A DNA stretch of 64,000 nt from Fibrobacter sp. UWB2 (GCF_002210425.1 NZ_MWQK01000005.1:310001-374000), one strand, 5' to 3'. Positions 16,716 to 26,355 are shown, counted from the first letter of the stretch. Numbers and translations: made by a program. The notes: generated by a model from the sequence alone, not told the origin.

Positions 16716-18611
16716 TTACCCTTGCGGGGCGGCGGCTTTCTTGCTCAGGACCTTGATTTCTTGAATAAACGAAAGGTCGAGCGAGAACTTTTCTTCCTTG
16801 CCGCTTTCCTGGATTTCGACCATCGACGGGGATTTTGCGAGGTGGAGCGCATGCACGTAGAACATCTTTTCTTCGAGCTTTGCGTTTCGCTTGGTCTTGT
16901 CCATGATCTTGGCTGCAAGCGGAGTACCCACAGTCTTTGCGTAACGGAGAACCTTCACGAGGTCGAACGTGCTCAACTTCTGATAAACGCTACCGTACTT
17001 GGTAGAATCCATCGTCGCCTGGGCAGAAGCTTCGTCAGCTTCGTCGCGCAATTCGTAGTCAATCTTCTTTGCTTCGGGCCATGCAATCGAGAATTCAGCC
17101 TTCCATTCTTCTTGAGCGGCAGGCGTGCGGTTTTCGGTCGATTCTCCAGCATACGGGAAGAAGCCGTAGTTCTCGAGAATTTCGAAAGCACGAGATTCCA
17201 GTTCCGGATTCAAAATGAAGCCGTAACCCGGGATGTATTCCTCGGTGCATTCCATGAACTGCGGGAAGCGGGAAAGTTCGCTAAGGACTTCCTTGCTTTC
17301 GACCTTGAGGAGTCGGGCGGTGCGAACCTTGGCGCCGTAGAACGAGGCGTTCCATTCGGCAAGTGTCGAGGAGACGTTCTCAGGCGGCTTAAGCCAGCTG
17401 CGGAGATTTTCAACTTCGGATTCCGGGAAACCGCTCTTGAGGCCAGCGACGTACGTTTCTTTTTCGAGCGTGAAGCAGAGGAACGTTTCGTCGTTCTTGA
17501 CTTTTGCAAGGCATGCGAGGGAGTAGAGCACGCGCGGAGCCATGCCAGTCGAGACGACCAAGTCAAAGTTCGGGAGCGCGGTGAGGTTTGCTTCAGGAAT
17601 CGAAGCGATAGAGGTTTCGAGCCAGTCCTTGCCGGACTTGCTCACGACAACGGCAGTCACCTTGCCTTGAGCCATGCGGAAATCAACAAGGCCCAAAATC
17701 CAGAGTTCGCAAAGCGGGCGCGGCAGGAATTCCCACGGCAGCACCTTGTTCTTTTCTTGCAAGCGGTAGGACGGATCCATCACCCAGAAAAGTTGTGCGG
17801 CGTCAGCAGCGGAGAGGCCTTCGCCAATGCTAGTAAGCAAGCGAGCACAAAGGTCGCGGTCGCCATGGAAACGTTCCTTGATCCACCAGGAAATCACGTC
17901 TTGATGAAGACGGAAACCGTTCTTGTGGATAAAGTCAATAGCGGTTGCGGACGGGAGCAAGAAGGTGTTTTCGCGTTCGAGCCAGCCGTTCTGCACGAGG
18001 AAGCTGAAGATGAGCGAGATTTCCTGTTCGCAGGCCTTTTCAGAAGCGTGACGGGAAGCGGTAAACACTTCGGCGCAAATCTGGCGGCCACGGCGATGGA
18101 GCGTTCCGTTCGTGTTGATGCGGAGCTGCTTCTTTTTTGCGTTCGCGAGCACGACGCAAACATGCCAGTCCAATAGATTCTGGTAAGAAATCAGCGGAGA
18201 CGTTGTGTCGATTTCGCCTTCGGGCTTGATGTCAAAGCAACCAATAAAATCGCTAAAACCCATGTAAATTGGGGTGCCGCCCACGAAGGAGCGATAAAGC
18301 ACGTATTCACGGCACATCGTGAGGAGGAACGTCTGGAGTTCGCGGTTCTTGCTCACAGGAACCGTCAGTCGAAGTTCATTAAACGCAAGGCCTCTGGAGC
18401 CGCTATTATAAATCAAGTTCAGGCAGCGACGCTGCCACATTTCCATCTTGGAAAAGAGTCCCGCAACGCGTTCCTTGTCGGAATAGTAAGAGAGCGTTTC
18501 GGACTGGATGAGAGCATTGTTTAAAAGGCCCTTTTTGCCGAACGCCTTCGCGTGGGCGTTACGAAGCAAGGGCTTGGACATTCCATCAAAAAAAGCACTT
18601 AAATCAAACAT
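16716..18611 (-). CDS. Stand-alone XPB/Ssl2 N-terminal-like (Helicase_C_3) domain protein
   Basis: This 631-residue cytoplasmic protein lacks any helicase core motif (no Walker A, no DEAH). The central part (about residues 345-420: LTALPNFDLVVSTGMAPRVL, LACLAKVKNDETFLCFTLEK, then AGLKSGFPESEVENLRSWL) matches the pattern of the domain that precedes the helicase in XPB/Ssl2-like proteins. Winged-helix-like segments precede it (RCLNLIYNSGSRGLAFNELR, ISLIFSFLVQNGWLERENTF). Similar stand-alone proteins are known in actinobacteria and others, but their job is unclear. It may act in DNA repair or transcription with a separate helicase; the DinG-like helicase at 19716 is nearby but separated by another gene. 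The assignment rests on motif memory only. Confidence 0.55.
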   Translation of the reverse strand: MFDLSAFFDGMSKPLLRNAHAKAFGKKGLLNNALIQSETLSYYSDKERVAGLFSKMEMWQRRCLNLIYNSGSRGLAFNELRLTVPVSKNRELQTFLLTMCREYVLYRSFVGGTPIYMGFSDFIGCFDIKPEGEIDTTSPLISYQNLLDWHVCVVLANAKKKQLRINTNGTLHRRGRQICAEVFTASRHASEKACEQEISLIFSFLVQNGWLERENTFLLPSATAIDFIHKNGFRLHQDVISWWIKERFHGDRDLCARLLTSIGEGLSAADAAQLFWVMDPSYRLQEKNKVLPWEFLPRPLCELWILGLVDFRMAQGKVTAVVVSKSGKDWLETSIASIPEANLTALPNFDLVVSTGMAPRVLYSLACLAKVKNDETFLCFTLEKETYVAGLKSGFPESEVENLRSWLKPPENVSSTLAEWNASFYGAKVRTARLLKVESKEVLSELSRFPQFMECTEEYIPGYGFILNPELESRAFEILENYGFFPYAGESTENRTPAAQEEWKAEFSIAWPEAKKIDYELRDEADEASAQATMDSTKYGSVYQKLSTFDLVKVLRYAKTVGTPLAAKIMDKTKRNAKLEEKMFYVHALHLAKSPSMVEIQESGKEEKFSLDLSFIQEIKVLSKKAAAPQG

Positions 18612-18723
18612 TATGCACCTTAAAGCAGGGTGCCAAATATAATAAAAATCACGCGGTTAGTTAAGGGGCTACTCACGTGAACAGGTGTGAGAAATGGGGG
18701 AGGGTTCCGCCCTTAGGGGTATG

Positions 18724-19413
18724 TTAATCATTGTTCAAAGGTCCACAATGCAATTCAGGATTCTTTTCCTTTTTTTCCCAGCATTTTAGCAACTCAATTT
18801 TCTTTTTTACCCGAATTTCATCACCTCTGCATCTACCAGCGTACAAATCTTTTAGATACGCATAATAATCTTGTTCAGACCTAGGACTATAGTATATATT
18901 GCTGACAATAATGAAATCAAAATGTTTATTTTTCGAGGCCCCGTATTTTCCACGCCATAGCAACAATCTACCCATATATTCTCCTGTTACAGGTTTTTCA
19001 GCAGATTCTGCTATTAGTTTTTTCTCTAGGCTATCAATAATTTTTATTTGCTCTTCATTTAATTTTATATACGATTCACAATAATCAGACCATAGTATAT
19101 CACCACCAATTTTATTTTTCGAATAAATAAACGATTTACTACCATATAAATAAATCAACAAATCATCCTTTAAAGAAAAAGCACTATCATTAGCTGCATA
19201 AGTATTTAAGAAATCTTCTATTGCCACACCCATATAAAATTTGAAACGTTCTTTTTCATATTTGCAATATTCAGGCAAATCCCCTTTTGTAAAAAAGCCA
19301 TGTTCCTTGCACTCTTCGTTTAGAACCTCTACATCTTTTTCGCCACATCCAGCAACAAATAGAGAATTAAACAACATAACAATAAAGGCAAAAAGTCTAA
19401 CTGCATTCTTCAT
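18724..19413 (-). CDS. AT-rich lipoprotein, unknown function
   Basis: The 229-residue product begins with a lipoprotein signal (FIVMLFNSLFVAGC, Cys at about residue 23). The mature part is charged and helical (YCKYEKERFKFYMGVAIEDF, YIKLNEEQIKIIDSLEKK) and has scattered cysteines (EECKEH, YCESYI, RCRGDE, LKCWEK, LHCGPL). I recognise no family. The gene is clearly richer in A+T than its neighbours, with long A/T runs and non-preferred codons, and it is flanked by a repeat array; both suggest a recent arrival. A plausible start has GGATAGAAA upstream. Confidence 0.65.
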   Translation of the reverse strand: MKNAVRLFAFIVMLFNSLFVAGCGEKDVEVLNEECKEHGFFTKGDLPEYCKYEKERFKFYMGVAIEDFLNTYAANDSAFSLKDDLLIYLYGSKSFIYSKNKIGGDILWSDYCESYIKLNEEQIKIIDSLEKKLIAESAEKPVTGEYMGRLLLWRGKYGASKNKHFDFIIVSNIYYSPRSEQDYYAYLKDLYAGRCRGDEIRVKKKIELLKCWEKKEKNPELHCGPLNND

Positions 19414-19715
19414 TTTCTATCCACTTTAAATATTCAACTACTTTTTACACATTCATTTTAACAAATCAATATACAAAAATTCGTTTTTCCTACAAAAAAG
19501 GCGATGCCGCAACAAGTGCGGCATGACCGTGTTGTAAGAATGTGTATGCGAATGCCCGCGCGGCGGCGGGCATGACAATTCACTGGATCCTTCGACTTCC
19601 CCTATCGCTACGCTCCAGGGTTCGCTCAGGATGACACATTGCAAAGCAGTTCACTTCGGCGGGCTCAGTGAACTTGAAGCGCCCCCGGAACAAGTCCGGG
19701 GTGACAACGCAAGAT
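19414..19715. repeat. Gene-free stretch carrying an array of four REP-like hairpins
   Basis: No gene is seen here. The units are GATGCCGC...GCGGCATGAC (19503-19527), AATGCCCGC...GCGGGCATGAC (19551-19577), GGATCCTTCGAC...CAGGATGACAC (19585-19636) and GCCCCCGGAAC...TCCGGGGTGAC (19681-19708). Each is an imperfect inverted repeat ending in (G)ATGAC or GTGAC. The first 80 bp are AT-rich and include the upstream region of the lipoprotein gene. The array lies after the DinG gene stop and could protect or terminate its transcript. Confidence 0.7.
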
Positions 19716-22433
19716 TTACTTCACGAAGCGTTCGATGTCGGAGACGGAGCCTGCAATGCGGTTCTTGAAATTCCAAATGCGGGCGAAGGTCTTGCCGTAG
19801 CGTTCGAGGACAACGCGGTTGTCCAAGATGAGGACCTTGCCAGAATCGGAATCGGAACGCAAGAGGCGACCCATGCCCTGACGGAGTTCGATGTAGGCTT
19901 CCGGGATAAAGTAATCCTTAAAGAAGTTCTTGTTTGCAGCCTTCATCTCGTTCGTGAGTCCGGCGACAAGCGGATCGCTCGGGTTCGGGAACGGGAGCTT
20001 CGTAATGACGAGCAGCTTGAGCGCATCACCCGGGAAGTCCACGCCTTCCCAAAGGCTCTGGCAACCGAGCAAGCAAGCGCCGCGTTCCTTGCGGAACATC
20101 GCGACAAGCCCATCGAGCGAGCCATCGACATGCTGGCAGAGCAAAAGCTTGTTGCGTTCAGCAAATGCTGGGGCAAGCACAGCCTGCGCCTTCATCATCG
20201 TTGCGACACTTGTGAAGAGCACCATCGTGTTTTCTTCGACATTCGGGAGCACCTTCAAAAGCGTATCGTTCAAGGCATCGCCAAATTCCGGAGCCGAAGG
20301 CTTCGGGAGGAACTTCGCGACCATCACGGAGCGGCGTTCGTTCACGTCAGACTGTTCCGTATAAACGCGCACGAACGGCTGTTTGCCCAAGCGCAAATTG
20401 TCCATGCCCATCTTCTGCAAGAAGTACGTGAGGTCAGCCTGCACAGAAAGCGTTGCAGACGTAAACGTTGCAGACTTGATCCACGGATAGAACTTTTCTT
20501 TCCAGACGCTGCCGGAGTGGAGCGGGAGCGCATGCAGCTTGATGGTATGCGGGTTGAACGGTTCTTCCATGTAGAAGACCCAGTCGTTGCGACCCGCCTT
20601 TGTGACAAATTCAAAGTCAGAGATGAAGTGGCTGATTTCAGTCATGCGGCTATCGAGATCACTCACGATACCCTTGAGGCCGTCCATGTTCGCAGTAGCG
20701 GCAACGAGCTTTTCGGCAAAGCCACGTGCATTATTGTACTGCTCGAGGAACGTTGCCGGGTCCGCTTCGTATTCAGCGAGGATGCTGTTCGTGTACGTAA
20801 AGCCGCTACGGCCATTCTTCTGCTTGGCAAGCTTCTTACCGATTTTCATGAAGAAGCGGTGCAGAGCCTTTTCGGCTTCGCCAAGAGCTTCGGAGAGCTT
20901 GTCGCAGATTTCATGGAGTTCCGGCTGTTCTGCCGGGATACGGCTTGCGATTTCTGCAATGAGACCATCGCCACCCGCCTTGGAAGGTTCAAGCGTCTTC
21001 GCGATATTTCTGAATCCGAAGAACGAGATGGAACGGCCAAACACCTGGTTGCTGATTTCGGGCAAGCGGTGGGCTTCGTCAAACACGATGTGTTCGTAAG
21101 ATGGGAGCAATGCAAAATCGAGCTGCAGGTCCGAAAGGAAGAGCGAATGGTTCACAAGCACCATATTTGCATTCATGGCCTTGCGCTTTGCAATGAGCGC
21201 CGGGCAGTTTTCGTGATGCGAGTGGTTTTCGCCGTTGCAGCAAGAGGCGCTGCAAGAAAGCTTAGACCAAAGCACACGATTGCGGCTTTGGCTAAAGGAA
21301 TTGCATTCGTTGATGTCGCCCGTTTCGGTCGTGAGGACCCACGGAATGAGCGCCATAAAGGAATCGCGTTCTTCGGCGGAGAGGAGCGTCTGCGGGTGCA
21401 TCAGCAGTTCTTCGAACTTGCGGAGGCAAAGGTAGTTGTCACGGCCCTTCAAAATTGCCGGGCGGAGTTCTCCATTGTAAATCTTTGCAATCTGCGGGAT
21501 GGCTTCGGTCCAGAGCTGTTCCTGCAAGGTGCGCGTTGCCGTACTGATAAGCACGCGTTCACCCGTGATAGCCTTGTTTGCTGCGGTAATGAGGTAAGAC
21601 AGAGTCTTTCCAGAACCGGTCGGAGCTTCGAGCACGCAGAGGCCGCCCTTGTACATGTTGCGTTCCATGACCGAGGCAAAATCCTGCTGGTTGTGGCGCG
21701 GCTTGTAATCATCGACGACAAACGAGATGAATCCGCCTTCCTTGAAGAACTCGCTTACGCGCGGAGCCTTGGACTTGGGCAATGCTTCCAATGCAGGGGC
21801 TGTCGGCAACTTGTATTTCGGAGGAGTAAGTGTTTCGACGTTCGATGTGAAAAGCGTCTCATAGCCAGAACCCTTTGCCACCTTAGAAAGGGCATCGTAA
21901 ATCCACGGGTCCATCGTAGAAATCTTTTCGAGTGCCTTCACGAACAAGCGTCCGCAAGCATCGGCATCGGGCAAGGCGCGGTGGGCACGGCTACGTTCAA
22001 TGTTCAGTTCCTGCACGAGCGTATCGAGGCGATGGTTCGGCACATCCTGGAAAGCAATGCGCGAAAGCGTGAGCGAATCCCAGAACACATGGGAATCGTA
22101 AGAAATCCCGACCTTCGTAAACGTCTGCTTTAAGAACTTGGAATCGAAAACGGCATTGTGCGCGACAATCGGGAGGTCTCCGACAAAGGAGCAAACCTGG
22201 CCTGCAATCGTTGCAAAATCCGATGCGTTTTCCAGATCGGCCTTGTTAATGCCGGTAAGCGTTTCGATAAAGGGGCGGAGTTCCGCAGAAGAGGGTTTCA
22301 CCAGGAAATCGAGATTTTCCTTCGGTTCGCCATTTTCAAAGCGAACGAGCGCGACCTCAATGATTTCGTCTTTCTCGAAATCAAGACCTGTCGTTTCCAA
22401 GTCAAGCGCTACAAATGCGGGAATCTTTACCAT
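19716..22433 (-). CDS. dinG: DnaQ-like exonuclease fused to DinG-family Fe-S helicase
   Basis: The N-terminal domain (about residues 1-170) is a DEDD exonuclease: FVALDLETTG (first acidic pair), IVAHNAVFDSKFL and RAHRALPDADACG. The rest is an XPD/DinG superfamily 2 helicase: Walker A EAPTGSGKTLSYL, DEAH box IVFDEAHRLPE, motif V/VI region GCQSLWEGVDFPGDALK and RQGMGRLLRS. Between motifs I and II are clustered cysteines (CLRKF, SCSASCCNGEN, ENCPAL), which suggests a 4Fe-4S cluster. B. subtilis/S. aureus-type exonuclease-DinG proteins usually lack the cluster, so keeping both parts is of interest. Such enzymes resolve unusual nucleic acid structures and aid DNA damage survival. AAGGATGG supports the ATG. 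Length 905. Confidence 0.9.
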   Translation of the reverse strand: MVKIPAFVALDLETTGLDFEKDEIIEVALVRFENGEPKENLDFLVKPSSAELRPFIETLTGINKADLENASDFATIAGQVCSFVGDLPIVAHNAVFDSKFLKQTFTKVGISYDSHVFWDSLTLSRIAFQDVPNHRLDTLVQELNIERSRAHRALPDADACGRLFVKALEKISTMDPWIYDALSKVAKGSGYETLFTSNVETLTPPKYKLPTAPALEALPKSKAPRVSEFFKEGGFISFVVDDYKPRHNQQDFASVMERNMYKGGLCVLEAPTGSGKTLSYLITAANKAITGERVLISTATRTLQEQLWTEAIPQIAKIYNGELRPAILKGRDNYLCLRKFEELLMHPQTLLSAEERDSFMALIPWVLTTETGDINECNSFSQSRNRVLWSKLSCSASCCNGENHSHHENCPALIAKRKAMNANMVLVNHSLFLSDLQLDFALLPSYEHIVFDEAHRLPEISNQVFGRSISFFGFRNIAKTLEPSKAGGDGLIAEIASRIPAEQPELHEICDKLSEALGEAEKALHRFFMKIGKKLAKQKNGRSGFTYTNSILAEYEADPATFLEQYNNARGFAEKLVAATANMDGLKGIVSDLDSRMTEISHFISDFEFVTKAGRNDWVFYMEEPFNPHTIKLHALPLHSGSVWKEKFYPWIKSATFTSATLSVQADLTYFLQKMGMDNLRLGKQPFVRVYTEQSDVNERRSVMVAKFLPKPSAPEFGDALNDTLLKVLPNVEENTMVLFTSVATMMKAQAVLAPAFAERNKLLLCQHVDGSLDGLVAMFRKERGACLLGCQSLWEGVDFPGDALKLLVITKLPFPNPSDPLVAGLTNEMKAANKNFFKDYFIPEAYIELRQGMGRLLRSDSDSGKVLILDNRVVLERYGKTFARIWNFKNRIAGSVSDIERFVK

Positions 22434-22446
22434 CTTAATCCATCCT

Positions 22447-24216
22447 TTAAGGCAATGCCGGCAAATTCGGCATCAGTTGTTCTAAATCGTTTGCACCACT
22501 CTTGATTTTAAGTGTATCAAGCGGGGCTCGCCAAGCAGAACCAAATCTGAAGGGATTGAGCGATCCGCCATCAGGCAAATCGGTCCCTTTGTCTGCATAA
22601 TAATAGTCAATAATATAGCCGCCCTCAACGAGGTCGCTAAATGCGAAAGCCCCATAACGGGAGCACTTTGCATATTCAAACTTTCCGGTTTCGGCAGACT
22701 TGAGGCGGACAATAGCGCCTTCCTTTGCACCGGGAATACGGCCCACCATCGAGGCCAGTTTCAACTTAGAAATCGTCTCGAACGTAAGCTTGCTTTGATA
22801 CTTTGTCTCAATCACGGTATCGCGAACGCCATTGCTATCGGCCTTTGCCAAAGTCGTATCCTGATAGCCACGCAACAAGGAGAACTTAGAATCGGTTGGC
22901 CAGCGCTCGCTGCGTTTGACAACATAGCGAATCGGGTCAAGCTTATGGACGGATACCTGAGTCGTATCCTTGTTCTCGACGATAAAGAACATATCCTTCA
23001 GGGAATCGAGTACCGGCTTATTGTAAATCACGACAAGGGAATCATCCGGGAACGCATTTTTCGCCTTCCCCATGATCTTGACTGTCTGGATAGAAGGATC
23101 AAGTGTATCGCCTTCCATTTCCTTCCATTCGATTTCGGCATAGTTACGAGCCGTATCCAAAGCGCGGTTCAGGGAATCGTGAGCATTGAGGCATGTAAAC
23201 TTGTACAGGACCTCGTCCTTCGGCTTCGGGTCAAAGTAGAAACGCGGAGCGCTCGATGTTCCGAGATACACAAGTCGCGGATAAAGCGTATCGCCCGTGG
23301 ACGAAGAAAGGTAACAGTTGGACGTATCGGCAAACGCGGAATCGAAATACACACGGCGCGTAAAGTTTGCTTCGAGAATGTTTGCAAACGGCTGTGTGAC
23401 GTTATCCATTTCCAGGAGTGTCGTATCCTGGTCGGCAAGTGCAATCCACAAGGTATCCTGGGTAGATTCCTCAAGGTTCAAGTCCGATATCCACACGCCC
23501 GCAAGTTCCGACGAGGGTTCAATCTTGTGGTTGCCATTTCCATCGACAAAAGCGACAACGCGGTAACGCCCGGCCTTGAGGCCCGTAAACGTAAAGCTAC
23601 CGATGCTATCCGCTGCCGTGAGGTAAAGCGGCTCTTCCTTCGTGAGCATCGGGAGGGAATCGAGCACCTTCGTGGTCGTATCGCGATACTTTTCGAGATA
23701 GCGTTTGGACTCACGTTCAGGGCCCATCAGATAAAGGCCGACGCTCGGATAAGCTTTTTTGCGGACAAGGGAATCGCTCACCATCACGCGACCAGAAATA
23801 GAAAGCGAATCAATCGTAGCACCCGTCGAGAACACCACCTGGAAAGGCTTTGCAAGAGCGTTTCCGCGCAAGTCCTTGATACCACCCGCAAATGTCACGG
23901 TGTAAGTCGTACCGGTATCGAGTTCCGCACGCGAATAGACTTCAAGCGTCTTGCCGTGCACTTCGTAACGCAACTTCTTTTCGATCGGAGGCGAAATAGT
24001 TATGGCCCCACGCGGAATCGAAGCATTAATCCATTCGTCAAATTCAAGTTTCACATAAAGTTCATTCGGGTGGTTCGCCGTCTTCGGCGCAGGCAAGACT
24101 CCAGCCACACGCGGCGGGAGCTTATCTTCGGGACCGCCTGTCGGAGCCACTTGCGTTGCGCAAGCGGCAATCATCAGGCACGACGCCAAGAAATATGCCA
24201 CACTCGAAAACTTCAT
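22447..24216 (-). CDS. Lipoprotein with SbsA-type Ig-like (Big_5) domain
   Basis: The 589-residue product is a lipoprotein (signal MKFSSVAYFLASCLMIAAC, Cys at 19). Just after it comes TQVAPTGGPEDKLPPRVAG, a start typical of Bacteroidota envelope proteins with a Big_5 domain. The Ig-like domain follows (about 40-130; LYVKLEFDEWINA, YTVTFAGGIKDLRGNALAKPF), then a beta-rich region with FTGLKAGRYRVVAFVDGNGN, a carboxypeptidase-regulatory-like unit. The gene starts directly after the lepB stop (TAA-ATG), so the two are translated together, and dinG follows by 13 bp. Its role at the outer membrane or periplasm is unknown. Confidence 0.8.
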   Translation of the reverse strand: MKFSSVAYFLASCLMIAACATQVAPTGGPEDKLPPRVAGVLPAPKTANHPNELYVKLEFDEWINASIPRGAITISPPIEKKLRYEVHGKTLEVYSRAELDTGTTYTVTFAGGIKDLRGNALAKPFQVVFSTGATIDSLSISGRVMVSDSLVRKKAYPSVGLYLMGPERESKRYLEKYRDTTTKVLDSLPMLTKEEPLYLTAADSIGSFTFTGLKAGRYRVVAFVDGNGNHKIEPSSELAGVWISDLNLEESTQDTLWIALADQDTTLLEMDNVTQPFANILEANFTRRVYFDSAFADTSNCYLSSSTGDTLYPRLVYLGTSSAPRFYFDPKPKDEVLYKFTCLNAHDSLNRALDTARNYAEIEWKEMEGDTLDPSIQTVKIMGKAKNAFPDDSLVVIYNKPVLDSLKDMFFIVENKDTTQVSVHKLDPIRYVVKRSERWPTDSKFSLLRGYQDTTLAKADSNGVRDTVIETKYQSKLTFETISKLKLASMVGRIPGAKEGAIVRLKSAETGKFEYAKCSRYGAFAFSDLVEGGYIIDYYYADKGTDLPDGGSLNPFRFGSAWRAPLDTLKIKSGANDLEQLMPNLPALP

Positions 24217-25566
24217 TTACTTGATCAGGTCGATAATCTTGCCAATGCGGGTGAAACGGATACGGAACGGGATGCGCCACCAGGTGAGCGGATTTCCAAG
24301 GGCAAACTTCCCATCATCATTTTCAAACGAGAAGTAGATGACAAAAGCCTTTGCGCGGATGTTGCGGAGCGAGACCACGCCCCAGTAGCGGCTATCGGCA
24401 GAGTTGTCGCGGTTATCGCCCATCATGAAGAACTGCGGGTACTTCACGACATAGCGGTCAATCTTTTCGGAACCCAAATAAAGGCTGCGCTGGATTTCAA
24501 AATGGTTCTTTTCGACAACTTCAGCAGAATCCGTAGAATCCTGGACAGGCGTTACCGCATTCAAGCGCTTCACGTTGCCTTCGAGGTCCTGGAGGACGGA
24601 ACCTTCAAACGACACATAGCTTACCGGGCGCGTAAAGCCGCTATTCAACTGCGGATCGTGCGGGTCGATCAAAGGCAAAAAGCCAATCTTCGTAATTTCC
24701 CTAAAATAGCTGAACGGCATGGCGCCAGATAACGTATCGCCCTGCATAAAGCGCTGCTGGCGAACAGTCCTATTCCGGTCGTACATCGACTGCAACAAAA
24801 GACCGCGGTCATTTTCGACCGGGAACCTAAAGTCCGTAAACACGTAATTGTTGTTTTCGCGGCCATCGCGCAAAAGCGAAAGTTCCAGGCGCACAGAAGA
24901 ATCCGGATTTTCTTGTGCGACAAGCGAACGCAGCCACCAGAGCTTAATCATCGGGAGAGAATCGACGAACAGCGTATCGCCCACCGAGGGCACCACAAAT
25001 TCTTCGACCTCGTCACGCGGAGAAAACGTGCGCACACTGGCAGTCCACTTTCCGAATGCCGGGAGCGAATCCTGACGCTTGCCATTCAAGAAGAGCTTGC
25101 CGCCATGTACGGCAACAGTATCGCCACTCACGGCAACACAGCGCTTGATGTAATCCTTCGGGCCATCGCCGTAATGCACAATATGCGGCTGGCCATTTTC
25201 TGGAGAATGGTCCCAGTAATAATTGCCGAGCATGAGCGCATTGAACAAGTGCGTGTAGCGCTTGGGATTGTTATCGGGATATTCAGGCTCACCCGGATAG
25301 CGGAAGATAACGACATCGCCATGCTTGGGTTCGGCGTATCCCGGGAACTTCTGGTTCGAGAACGGAATCGGGGAACCATAAGTAAACTTGAGACCCAGCA
25401 AGAAGTCTCCCGTCTTGAGGGAATCTTCCATAGAACCGCTCGGAATCTGGAACGCCTGGATGACGTACTGGATAACGATTAGCGCAAGGACGACAGGGAC
25501 AATAACTTCACGCGTAAAAGATTTCAAAAACTTCTTTGCTGATTTTTTTTCAGGTATCTGTTCCAT
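24217..25566 (-). CDS. lepB: Signal peptidase I (long form)
   Basis: LepB removes signal peptides from exported proteins at the inner membrane. After one N-terminal helix (VIVPVVLALIVIQYVIQAF) come the Ser motif IPSGSMEDSL (nucleophile about residue 45), the general-base Lys in YIKRCVAVSGDTV, and box E GDNRDNSADSRYWG. The protein is 449 residues long, with an insertion of nearly 200 residues between the Lys region and box E; large insertions are common in Bacteroidota LepB. The ATG at 25566 is preferred over the TTG one codon upstream, with GGAG 5 bp before. The large number of secreted and lipoproteins here fits its importance. Confidence 0.95.
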   Translation of the reverse strand: MEQIPEKKSAKKFLKSFTREVIVPVVLALIVIQYVIQAFQIPSGSMEDSLKTGDFLLGLKFTYGSPIPFSNQKFPGYAEPKHGDVVIFRYPGEPEYPDNNPKRYTHLFNALMLGNYYWDHSPENGQPHIVHYGDGPKDYIKRCVAVSGDTVAVHGGKLFLNGKRQDSLPAFGKWTASVRTFSPRDEVEEFVVPSVGDTLFVDSLPMIKLWWLRSLVAQENPDSSVRLELSLLRDGRENNNYVFTDFRFPVENDRGLLLQSMYDRNRTVRQQRFMQGDTLSGAMPFSYFREITKIGFLPLIDPHDPQLNSGFTRPVSYVSFEGSVLQDLEGNVKRLNAVTPVQDSTDSAEVVEKNHFEIQRSLYLGSEKIDRYVVKYPQFFMMGDNRDNSADSRYWGVVSLRNIRAKAFVIYFSFENDDGKFALGNPLTWWRIPFRIRFTRIGKIIDLIK

Positions 25567-25578
25567 CAAAACTCCAAA

Positions 25579-26343
25579 TTACAGACTCTTAACAGTCTTT
25601 ACAAAATTTCGGCTCACCGTAATCTGCGTGCGATTCTTGTCACGCAATACGATGCACAGGCGGCCGCTATCCGTCTTGCGGATTTCGGCGATATAGTCAA
25701 TAGCCACCAGGTGCGCACGATGCACACGGACAAACTGGCGCGGGTCCAGACGCTTTTCGAGTTCCACAAGCGTCTGGTCAATCACATACTGCGATGTAGT
25801 CGTGTAAGCGGTCGTGTACTTTTCTTCGCTCTGGAAACGGATGACCTCGTCCATGTTCACAAGCAGAATGCGGTCGGACTGCTTGACCTGCAAGCGTTGC
25901 ATGTACAGTCCGCTTGCGCTCATCAGTTCCTTAAACTTGTCCCACGAGAAATCGGCAGGCACGCCCTGGCCGCTTTCGTGCGGCATACGCTTGCGGAGCT
26001 TGCCCATCGTCGCCTGCAGACGTTCGGGATCGATTGGCTTGAGGAGATAATCGACGACATTCTCTTCGTAAGCGCGGAGGGCAAAATTATCATACGCCGT
26101 CGTAAAAACGATGAGCGGGATATCATCTTCGTTGAGCGACTTCAGGACTTCGAACGCATCCATGTCGGGCATCTGGATATCCAGGAAAACGACATCCGGA
26201 TCGAGTTCGTGGATTTTCTGAATGGTCTGCGCACCGGAGGATGCTTCACCAAGAATTTCAATTTCGCCCGAATACGCTTCGAGCAGAGAACGCATGCGTA
26301 CGCGAGCTAGAGGTTCATCATCGGCAATCAGGGCAGTAAACAT
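25579..26343 (-). CDS. LytTR-family response regulator
   Basis: The N-terminal receiver domain (about residues 1-120) has the acidic pocket IADDEP, the phospho-acceptor Asp in VVFLDIQMPD, the T in IVFTTAY and the Lys in YLLKPID. The C-terminal LytTR DNA-binding domain (about 150-250) reads YTTAYTTTSQYVIDQTLVEL, FVRVHRAHLVAIDYI and ISRNFVKTVKSL-like. Such LytR/AgrA regulators usually work with a LytS-type sensor kinase; no kinase is encoded nearby, so its partner must be elsewhere. It lies 12 bp upstream of lepB on the same strand, which suggests cotranscription. Confidence 0.93.
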   Translation of the reverse strand: MFTALIADDEPLARVRMRSLLEAYSGEIEILGEASSGAQTIQKIHELDPDVVFLDIQMPDMDAFEVLKSLNEDDIPLIVFTTAYDNFALRAYEENVVDYLLKPIDPERLQATMGKLRKRMPHESGQGVPADFSWDKFKELMSASGLYMQRLQVKQSDRILLVNMDEVIRFQSEEKYTTAYTTTSQYVIDQTLVELEKRLDPRQFVRVHRAHLVAIDYIAEIRKTDSGRLCIVLRDKNRTQITVSRNFVKTVKSL

Positions 26344-26355
26344 ATTCTCTCGCTC

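Noticed and set aside
19668-22133. 821-codon + strand frame opposite dinG
   Set aside because: The minus strand encodes a complete DinG with all motifs; the + frame has no start context and a composition rich in His, Arg and Cys, typical of shadows.
22795-24732. 645-codon + strand frame opposite the Big_5 lipoprotein and lepB
   Set aside because: It crosses the junction of two real minus-strand genes, which a real gene would not be expected to do here.
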